In this document: piece after piece, positions 1 to 5,198 of the stretch
Position numbering within the stretch: the stretch's first letter is position 1
Layout of the letters: each line of letters begins with the position of its first letter
Origin: JALYIM01 sp040003205
GTDB taxonomy: Bacteria > Acidobacteriota > Terriglobia > Terriglobales > Acidobacteriaceae
DNA length: 9,948 nt
Assembly: GCA_040003205.1 (NCBI GenBank)
Contig: JBDUDA010000106.1
Span: 1 to 9,948 of the forward strand
Reading direction: 5' to 3'
Notes under the pieces: generated by a model
Database searches by the model: none
Told to the model about the DNA's origin: nothing
Seen by the model: the letters and a program-made list of their open reading frames with translations, nothing else
Program-made: the position numbers and the translations under genes

Positions 1-64
1 GCATATTGAGCCGTTGAGTGGCTTCGAAAGTTGAACCTTCCACGAAGCACAAATGTTTATGTAA

Positions 65-853
65 CTATCTTTTGTAATCGAACCAGAACTCGACTGAGAC
101 TTTATTTCCCGAATAATCCGATGGCAGGGGACCAAAAGTATCAATGCGCTGCAACGCTCGTACCGCAGATTGGTCCAATGAAGGCACCCCGCTTGACTGT
201 TCGACCTGCACGTTTGTAGGTCGTCCGTCGCGTACGACGTCGAAAGTTACGTACACGCGTTGCGCATTCGCTATGCGGGAGTCCACTTCATATTTCATCC
301 AGTTCTGCGAAACCTTTTGCTGCACTACGCGCACGTACCAGGCGTAGCGGGTGCCGAAATCTCCGCCACCTCCTGTGAATCCGAATCCGCCCTTGGCTCC
401 GCCCGCGCTAAAAGTTCCATAAGGACCGCTGACCGGGCCTCCCTCTCCGTAGGGCACGATGTTGTTAGCTTCTTCGAACGGTTTCGGAGGAACCTTCTGC
501 TGCGTCACGCTCGGCTGTGGCTTCGGCTTTGGCTTGGTTTCTTTATCGGGAATCGGAATCGCATCCGGCTCTTTTTCAACTGGCTTCGGCTGCGATTGCG
601 TGAGTCCCTTGGATTCATTCGCCAGTACATTTTTCGCTTCGACCGGTTTCGTGGGCAGCGGAACGGTTGTGACCAGCGAAACGCCCATGGCATCGCCGCC
701 GCCTCCAGCGCCCCAACTGCCTGCGTGTCCGCCGGGGGAAATGATGGTGTAAAGCGCGATGGAGACGGCGATCGCAATATGCAGCGTCGCCGACCAGACC
801 AGCGGGCGTCCCCAGTCTGCGTGCTCAAGATAAATCTCAGGGTTTGCTGGCAT
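65..853 (-). CDS. TonB/TolA-type periplasm-spanning energy transducer
   Basis: Inner-membrane-anchored protein of 262 aa that should carry proton-motive energy from the TolQ/TolR-like motor to outer-membrane partners. One N-terminal membrane helix (about residues 18-38) contains S21-A-T-L-H25, matching the SxxxH signature by which TonB couples to ExbB/ExbD. It is followed by a Pro/Lys/Glu-rich spacer (about 65-127), a glycine-rich stretch (about 136-167) and a TonB/TolA C-terminal domain (about 170-260). The start overlaps the end of the tolR-like gene by 17 nt, so the two are translationally linked; there is only a weak GAG upstream. It is the last gene of a three-gene operon. TolA and TonB assignments cannot be separated from sequence alone. 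A tolB/pal pair just beyond the left edge would favour a Tol-Pal role. I am sure of the family, not of the outer-membrane partner. Confidence 0.88.
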   Translation of the reverse strand: MPANPEIYLEHADWGRPLVWSATLHIAIAVSIALYTIISPGGHAGSWGAGGGGDAMGVSLVTTVPLPTKPVEAKNVLANESKGLTQSQPKPVEKEPDAIPIPDKETKPKPKPQPSVTQQKVPPKPFEEANNIVPYGEGGPVSGPYGTFSAGGAKGGFGFTGGGGDFGTRYAWYVRVVQQKVSQNWMKYEVDSRIANAQRVYVTFDVVRDGRPTNVQVEQSSGVPSLDQSAVRALQRIDTFGPLPSDYSGNKVSVEFWFDYKR

Positions 854-1265
854 GCGACTCTAGCGGCTGCGTGACGATGCTGACGTTGGTGATGCCGGAT
901 TGTTTGACCGCATCCATGACGGTAGCAAAGGCTCCGAAAGGAACGCTCTCGTCGGCGCGGACGAAAATTGATTGATGCTGCGGGTCGCGAATCTTCTGTC
1001 GAAGCTTGGCGCCGATTTCATTAATGTTGACGGGATCATTTCCCAGAAAAACGCGTTGTTCCTTGTTAATGCTCACGACCATGCGCTCCTCGGTAATTTC
1101 TTTGACTGAGCGCGTTTTGGGAACGGCAACTTCGATCCCCGACTGCAACACTGGTGCAGTGACCATAAAAATAATCAACAGCACGAGCACAACGTCCACC
1201 AGCGGAGTGATGTTGATTTCGGAGAGTGAAGTTTGCGTGCGTCCGTTGGCAGCCGTGAATGCCAT
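837..1265 (-). CDS. TolR/ExbD-family proton-channel protein
   Basis: A 142-aa biopolymer-transport protein that forms the proton path of the motor with the TolQ/ExbB-like subunit. A short cytoplasmic N-terminus leads into a single transmembrane helix (about residues 22-42). The helix begins with the family hallmark I-N-I-T-P-L-V-D, and D24 is the expected protonatable aspartate. The remainder (about 45-140) is the periplasmic ExbD/TolR domain, including the I-F-V-R-A-D segment typical of the family. Length is normal. Its ATG shares one base with the TAA stop of the upstream tolQ-like gene (TAATG), a classic re-initiation arrangement, and its own end overlaps the TonB-like start by 17 nt. Family membership is secure; Tol versus Exb naming is not decided by the sequence. 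Confidence 0.93.
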   Translation of the reverse strand: MAFTAANGRTQTSLSEINITPLVDVVLVLLIIFMVTAPVLQSGIEVAVPKTRSVKEITEERMVVSINKEQRVFLGNDPVNINEIGAKLRQKIRDPQHQSIFVRADESVPFGAFATVMDAVKQSGITNVSIVTQPLESHASKP

Positions 1266-2008
1266 TACCGCCGCACCTCAGGGATTTCAGCGGTGCGATA
1301 CGACGGCGTCGGCGCGGGCATAGGCTGCTGGCGCTCAACGGCATTCAGCATCTCAAGAGCAAAATCATCGCCGCGCGCTGCAAATTCGCGAATGGAGCCG
1401 CCGATTAAGTTGTAGGCAATTACAGCGGGGATGGCGGCGACCAGTCCGGCAGCGGTTGTGATCAAAGCTTCCGAAATTCCAGGAGCGACCGCTCGCAGAG
1501 TTGCGGCGCCGGCAGTACCCAGTCCGTGGAACGCGTCAATGATGCCCCAGACGGTTCCGAACAATCCGATGAAGGGGGTGACTGCGCCCGTAATGGCGAG
1601 CCAGGGCAAGTTACGTTCGAAGCGCGTCAACTCTTCTGAAGTAGCGATCTGCATGGCACGCTGCACTGCGATCGGCGTGCGGATCATGGTGCCGGGATGG
1701 CCGCCGCCCTGCCTGCGATACTCTTCGAAGCCGCCCTCAAAAACTCCTACCAGCGGACTAGGGCGAAACTGTTCAGCCACGGCTGCGACATCCTGTAGTC
1801 GCTGCGCCTTGCGGAACGCGCGGATGAAGCGTCCACTTTGCACGCGGGCCCGTCGGAGCAAGGTCCACTTGGAAAGAATGATTGACCACGAAATCAGGCT
1901 GAAAATCAGCAGGATGAGCAGGACAATTTTGGCGACCGGGCCGGTTTCGCTCACGAGGTCGGTGATTTGTCCGCCAATAATTAGAGAAAGCAAATTAGAG
2001 AAATGCAT
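1265..2008 (-). CDS. TolQ/ExbB-family motor protein (MotA/TolQ/ExbB channel)
   Basis: A 247-aa inner-membrane protein and the first gene of the motor operon. Three membrane helices are visible: about residues 26-46, 134-157 and 176-203. Between the first two lies a long cytoplasmic loop rich in charged residues. The second and third helices carry the family signatures T-P-F-I-G-L-F-G-T-V-W-G-I and G-I-S-E-A-L-I-T-T-A-A-G-L, which in TolQ/ExbB line the pore around the TolR/ExbD aspartate. The C-terminal tail is proline-rich. The ATG has no convincing Shine-Dalgarno, but a promoter lies about 28 nt upstream. The tolR-like gene follows with a 1-nt overlap. Confident for the family; TolQ seems slightly likelier than ExbB because of the single exbD/tolR partner and the TolA-like third gene. 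Confidence 0.92.
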   Translation of the reverse strand: MHFSNLLSLIIGGQITDLVSETGPVAKIVLLILLIFSLISWSIILSKWTLLRRARVQSGRFIRAFRKAQRLQDVAAVAEQFRPSPLVGVFEGGFEEYRRQGGGHPGTMIRTPIAVQRAMQIATSEELTRFERNLPWLAITGAVTPFIGLFGTVWGIIDAFHGLGTAGAATLRAVAPGISEALITTAAGLVAAIPAVIAYNLIGGSIREFAARGDDFALEMLNAVERQQPMPAPTPSYRTAEIPEVRR

Positions 2009-2035
2009 TTGGTTTTAGTGGGATGCTTGGTCTGG

Positions 2036-2063
2036 ATTATAGAACACGGGTGTAGGCGGTGAA
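2036..2063 (-). promoter_or_regulatory. sigma70-type promoter of the tolQ-tolR-tonB-like operon
   Basis: On the minus strand there is a perfect TATAAT (2036-2041), preceded after 16 nt by TTCACC (2058-2063), 4 of 6 matches to TTGACA. Transcription would begin near 2029, giving a leader of about 20 nt before the ATG at 2008. This position fits the first gene of the operon. Sequence match only. Confidence 0.5.
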
Positions 2064-2240
2064 GCAGGGTGAATCCTATGTATCAACAGGATTTAATGGT
2101 TAGAGGCTCTTCGAATTCGGGATGTTTGAAAAACAAGTGGATGCTCTCGATCTCATCAATGTTGGGAGAACGGCCGCACTCACCCCTCGTCGAGTGAGGT
2201 AGATAGAGTGAGGAGATAAATCCGCAGCAGAGATTTTACA

Positions 2241-2273
2241 AGAAAAAAAGGAGGAAGCAATTTCGCTTCCCCC
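2241..2273 (-). terminator. intrinsic terminator of the BON/stress/Lmo0937 operon
   Basis: Read on the minus strand, the arm at 2265-2273 (GGGGGAAGC) and the arm at 2250-2258 (GCTTCCTCC) form a 9-bp stem with one G-U pair and a 6-nt loop. A run of seven T (2243-2249) follows. It begins about 25 nt after the stop codon of the 51-aa membrane protein gene, the right place to end that operon and insulate the tolQ-like operon downstream. Confidence 0.85.
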
Positions 2274-2297
2274 GGAAGAACTTTCGACTTCTAAGTC

Positions 2298-2453
2298 CTA
2301 CGCCGCGCGCGTACCCCTGACGAAATGCAGAATGAGCGCGATAACGGCGAAGATTAGTAGCAGGTGAATTAAGCCTCCTGCCACGTGGAAGACACTGAAA
2401 CCGAGGATCCAAGCTATCAGCAGTACGACAAACATAATGGTAAAGATACTCAT
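2298..2453 (-). CDS. 51-aa two-helix membrane protein, Lmo0937 family (DUF5670-like)
   Basis: A small gene below common ORF length cut-offs. The ATG at 2453 is preceded by a full AGGAGG Shine-Dalgarno 4 nt upstream, and the frame stays open for 51 codons to a TAG at 2298. The product is almost wholly hydrophobic, with two predicted membrane helices (about residues 4-21 and 26-45) separated by a short H-V-A-G-G-L-I-H turn and a basic tail (R-G-T-R). This pattern of length, central G-G-x-I-H and basic C-terminus matches the Lmo0937 family of tiny membrane proteins, whose function is unknown. It is the third gene of an operon, 45 nt after the glycine-zipper stress gene, and is followed directly by an intrinsic terminator. 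The terminator and Shine-Dalgarno make it a real gene; the family name is from recognition. Confidence 0.85.
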   Translation of the reverse strand: MSIFTIMFVVLLIAWILGFSVFHVAGGLIHLLLIFAVIALILHFVRGTRAA

Positions 2454-2498
2454 ACGGCCTCCTTGCGTTCGTTTGTGTTAGTCAATGCTGCGCACTAC

Positions 2499-3062
2499 TT
2501 AGCTGGCTCGAGGCATGGGTTTGTCGCTCTTCTGCCAGTCTGCCCCAGCCTCACCCGTGGAAGATACATCTTCCGCGCCGGTTCGCTCGAGAATTTCTTT
2601 TGCTTTCTTGGTCCAGGCCGAGTCATCGCAATGGACGGAGAGTAGAATTCCGCCATCTTTGACACGTCCCTCGTAACGCTTTGCTTCGTACTCCGGAATG
2701 CCCATTCCGATCAAAGCTCCCGTGATACCGCCAACTGCGCCGCCGACGCCAACTCCGGCCAGGGTGGCAACAATCGGACCCGCAGCAATGAACGGTCCGA
2801 GCCCAGGAATCGCCAGCGCTCCGATGCCGGCAAGCCATCCCAGTGTGCCGCCAATGACTGCGCCCGATCCCGCGCCAGTGGCTGCGCCTTCCGGCGCCTT
2901 GGTATTCTTCTCGTGCGCGAAGTCCTTGGTGCCCGCGTTGTCGGGAAAGAGGACGGAGATATCCGTATTTCTGAAGTCCGCCTGGCGCAAAGCATCAACT
3001 GCCGTCTCAACACCATCGCGAGTCTTAAAAATTCCGAATGCTGCTGTGTTTTTACCTGCCAT
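2499..3062 (-). CDS. glycine-zipper general-stress-type protein (17M/YflT-like N-terminus)
   Basis: A 187-aa protein with three parts. The N-terminus (about residues 7-50) begins A-A-F-G-I-F and resembles the general stress protein 17M/YflT domain. The middle (about 60-122) is a long glycine/alanine-rich hydrophobic segment with repeated GxxxG spacing, a glycine zipper likely to insert in or associate with membrane. The C-terminal part (about 123-168) contains Y-E-A-K-R-Y-E-G-R-V-K-D-G and I-L-L-S-V-H-C-D and looks like a second small alpha/beta unit. There is no signal peptide. AAGGAG lies 9 nt before the ATG. The gene sits 49 nt after the BON-domain gene and 45 nt before the Lmo0937-type gene, so the three are probably co-transcribed. 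Molecular function is unknown; a stress role is inferred from the family and neighbours. Confidence 0.72.
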   Translation of the reverse strand: MAGKNTAAFGIFKTRDGVETAVDALRQADFRNTDISVLFPDNAGTKDFAHEKNTKAPEGAATGAGSGAVIGGTLGWLAGIGALAIPGLGPFIAAGPIVATLAGVGVGGAVGGITGALIGMGIPEYEAKRYEGRVKDGGILLSVHCDDSAWTKKAKEILERTGAEDVSSTGEAGADWQKSDKPMPRAS

Positions 3063-3111
3063 AAGATGAAACTCCTTTTGAAGTATTTTTAGAGAACTTT
3101 TACGATCCTAG

Positions 3112-3510
3112 TTATTTGGGCGCTATTTCAATCTGGTTTGTGATTTTGTCTGCCCCTGCGACCTCAGCAGCCTTTGCCTCAACTGCCTGCTTTTCTTCGT
3201 CTGACCGCACGGGTCCTTTGAGGGTGACTGCTCCATCCTGCACAATCACTTTCACATTGTGAGCATAGGTGGAGAGAGCTTTGTCTTTCACCAGAGATCG
3301 TCGAATTTCCGCGGCGATCTGGCGGTCCGATTTTGCTTCTTTTTGCTGGTCTGCCGTGGGTTGTGATTTGTCCCGGTCGCGCTGGTTGACCTTGGTATTG
3401 TCAGCCGGAGCCTGGGTGGAATTCGCGTCCTGTTGCGCTAGGCCGATACCGGCCGCGCTTAAGAATAGGAGTCCAGCAAGCGCCGCCTTAATAATGTTTA
3501 CATTTTTCAT
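3112..3510 (-). CDS. secreted BON-domain protein
   Basis: A 132-aa exported protein. The N-terminus has a basic start and a hydrophobic core (about residues 8-22) ending G-L-A-Q-Q, consistent with signal-peptidase I cleavage near residue 25. A polar, Gln/Asp/Lys-rich linker (about 26-60) follows, then one BON domain (about 61-130) with the expected alpha-beta pattern: D-R-Q-I-A-A-E-I-R, V-K-V-I-V-Q-D-G-A-V-T-L-K-G-P-V and I-T-N-Q-I-E-I. BON domains in OsmY-type periplasmic proteins are thought to contact phospholipid and respond to osmotic or envelope stress. OsmY has two BON domains; this protein has only one. Purine-rich AAAGG and AGGG lie upstream of the ATG. It is the first gene of the three-gene operon and is divergent from the GAF-TonB gene. 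Confidence 0.85.
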   Translation of the reverse strand: MKNVNIIKAALAGLLFLSAAGIGLAQQDANSTQAPADNTKVNQRDRDKSQPTADQQKEAKSDRQIAAEIRRSLVKDKALSTYAHNVKVIVQDGAVTLKGPVRSDEEKQAVEAKAAEVAGADKITNQIEIAPK

Positions 3511-3577
3511 TTCATCCCTACCTTTCAGAACGGGGCATTGGATGTCGTTACCGAATTAAGGGGATGGCCCCACGAAA

Positions 3578-3607
3578 ATTATTTGCGGGGAAACTGTATG
3601 CGTCCAA
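3578..3607 (-). promoter_or_regulatory. possible promoter of the BON/stress operon
   Basis: On the minus strand AATAAT (3578-3583, 5 of 6 to the -10 consensus) is preceded after 18 nt by TTGGAC (3602-3607, TTG conserved). Transcription would start about 60 nt before the BON gene. The match is moderate and alternatives further upstream cannot be excluded. Confidence 0.3.
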
Positions 3608-3615
3608 TGAGAGGC

Positions 3616-3721
3616 TTCGGGGTCTAGCTTCCCGAAATGAGAAAAGCGTCCTGCTGGAGGAAGGACGCTTTGAAGACTTACAAGGGGATTTACAGGTAAG
3701 TTAGAGCACAGCAGGAAATCC
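3616..3721. other. divergent intergenic region with three inverted repeats
   Basis: The 246-bp gap between the divergent BON and GAF-TonB genes (3511-3756) has no visible ORF. It holds three inverted repeats. TTCGGG/CCCGAA lies at 3616-3621 and 3631-3636. AAAGCGTCC/GGACGCTTT, a perfect 9-bp stem with an 11-nt loop, lies at 3643-3651 and 3663-3671. GGATTT/AAATCC lies at 3686-3691 and 3716-3721. On the minus strand the 9-bp hairpin is followed by the T-rich TTTTCTCATTT, so it could be a weak intrinsic terminator for a leader or small RNA. A role as an operator is equally possible. Confidence 0.35.
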
Positions 3722-3756
3722 TTCAATCGGGTGCTTACTGTATGGAGCGCTAGGTG

Positions 3757-5193
3757 ATGTTGAACGTCGAGGATGCTTCACTTTGTACGCTTCCCGTGTT
3801 CCTCATTGACAAGTTGTTGATTTCGCGGGAAACTCCGGTCAATTCACATCGCGTCGCCACAGCACTTAGTATGGCTATTCGTCCCATCTCGCGGCCAACT
3901 TCGTTGCCTGATCCCTCCATGTTCGTCCCGCAAAGCCCCGGCGATTCACGGCAAAAGCCCCGGGAAGATGTCGAACCTGGCACCGACCTGTCAAGATTGG
4001 CCAATACCTTATCCCTGTTCGGAGGGGGCGCGTCCTCCGGTGACTTGGCGCTGGACATCATTCTCAACGAAATCGTTCAAGAGGCCCGCCTTGCCACCCA
4101 CGCCGCCGGGGCTGCCCTGGCTCTTCTGCGCGATGGGAGCATGGTGTGCCGGGCCACCACCGGCGTTGGAGGGCCCAACCTAGGCATGCAGTTGGAGGAA
4201 AATGCGGGTCTGTCGGGGATCGCCCTGAAGACCTGTAAGGTCCAGATGTGCGAGGATTCCGAAACGGATGAGCGTCTCGATCCTGGCATCTGCCGCGAAC
4301 TTGGGATTCGATCTATCCTGGTGGTGCCGATTCTCGGATTCTCGAACGAATCCAACCCCCGACCTGAAAACTCAGTTCCTTTAGGTCTGATTGAGGTGTT
4401 CTCTCCTTATCCACAAGCCTTCGGGGATCAGGAAGTAGAAACTCTAAGTACTTTTCGTGCTCAAATCTTGCGCCTGCTTGCGCCCCCCGCAATTGCACAA
4501 ACTTTTCCCTCACGGTATCACCAGGAACAGGAGCTCCATGCTCCGGAAGTTGAACCGTCGCCTGCAGCGGACGCTATCAGTAGCGAAGCGGTCAGTCCTC
4601 CACGTTCCCGGGAATATTGGACAGCGACGATAGCGGTTGGAATTATTGCCGCAGCGTTTCTCCTGGGGTGGACTTGGGGACGAGGCAATGACTCATCGAG
4701 TAAAGGCAGAACGGACTCGACGGTCGCAGCACCGGTCGAAGGTAAGAGTGACCCGGCTCCGCCGACAAAACGAGGGGAAGGTAATCCGAACAGCGGTGCA
4801 TCGCCCACCGCCAATCCGGGCCCCAGGCGAGACCGGGAGCGATCGCCTGGCGGCCTGGTCGTCTATGACAAAGGCAAGGTCATATATCGCTCGAGAAGTT
4901 CGAAAAATCCCCCAGCTTATGCCAATATGATTCCGCGCGTAGTGAAGAGAGTGCAACCTGTGTATCCGGATAGCGCAAGGCAACAGAGCATAGAGGGTCC
5001 GGTCGAACTCGACGTTCTCGTCGACACAAAGGGACTGGTGGAGCAGGTAAAAATACTTAGCGGAAATCCGATTCTGGCTTCGTCGGCAACCGATGCAATC
5101 TCGCAGTGGCGATTTGAGCCCCTGCTGAAAGATGGCAAAGCTGTGAGCTTTGAAACTCAAATCAAGGTTGGGTTCAAACTGCCGGGAAAATAG
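3757..5193 (+). CDS. GAF domain - transmembrane helix - TonB C-terminal domain fusion
   Basis: A 478-aa protein with an unusual architecture. After a poorly conserved N-terminus come a GAF-type small-molecule or signal-binding domain (about residues 80-243), a Pro/Glu-rich linker and one membrane helix (about 289-308) ending in basic/polar G-R-G-N. A Pro/Lys/Arg/Gly-rich spacer (about 315-370) and a TonB C-terminal domain (about 393-476) follow. The TonB domain includes V-Q-P-V-Y-P-D-S-A-R, G-P-V-E-L-D-V-L-V-D and Q-W-R-F-E-P. The expected topology is GAF in the cytoplasm and TonB domain in the periplasm. The helix has no histidine and no SxxxH motif, so coupling to an ExbB/ExbD motor is doubtful. 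ATG at 3757 is preceded by GGAG at 3744-3747 (9 nt); GTG at 3754 is an alternative start. It is the only plus-strand gene and converges on ftsK with a 5-nt gap. Domain calls are firm; function is unknown. Confidence 0.85.
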   Translation: MLNVEDASLCTLPVFLIDKLLISRETPVNSHRVATALSMAIRPISRPTSLPDPSMFVPQSPGDSRQKPREDVEPGTDLSRLANTLSLFGGGASSGDLALDIILNEIVQEARLATHAAGAALALLRDGSMVCRATTGVGGPNLGMQLEENAGLSGIALKTCKVQMCEDSETDERLDPGICRELGIRSILVVPILGFSNESNPRPENSVPLGLIEVFSPYPQAFGDQEVETLSTFRAQILRLLAPPAIAQTFPSRYHQEQELHAPEVEPSPAADAISSEAVSPPRSREYWTATIAVGIIAAAFLLGWTWGRGNDSSSKGRTDSTVAAPVEGKSDPAPPTKRGEGNPNSGASPTANPGPRRDRERSPGGLVVYDKGKVIYRSRSSKNPPAYANMIPRVVKRVQPVYPDSARQQSIEGPVELDVLVDTKGLVEQVKILSGNPILASSATDAISQWRFEPLLKDGKAVSFETQIKVGFKLPGK

Positions 5194-5198
5194 CGAAG

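Noticed and set aside
18..50. Inverted repeat GCTTCG/CGAAGC after the TonB-like gene
   Set aside because: A 6-bp stem with a 16-nt loop (two more pairs beyond a bulge) and no T-run; too weak to call a terminator, and the next gene is outside the window.
260..874. Long plus-strand ORFs opposite the TonB-like gene
   Set aside because: They lie antisense to a gene with clear domains and give arginine/serine-rich products without recognisable motifs; they are shadow frames.
1431..2018. 195-aa plus-strand ORF opposite the tolQ-like gene
   Set aside because: It is antisense to a well-conserved membrane protein and its product has no family resemblance or ribosome site of note.
2164..2211. GAGTG/CACTC short repeats in the tolQ upstream gap
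   Set aside because: Only five-base complementarity with mismatches outward; no clear stem or repeat unit. The rest of 2064-2240 shows nothing I can support.
2385..2645. 86-aa plus-strand ORF crossing the Lmo0937 and stress gene region
   Set aside because: It runs antisense across two genes with strong ribosome sites and a shared terminator; no motif supports it.
3560..3571. GGGG-ATGG-CCCC mini hairpin before the BON gene
   Set aside because: Only four base pairs and no U-tract; likely chance in GC-rich sequence.
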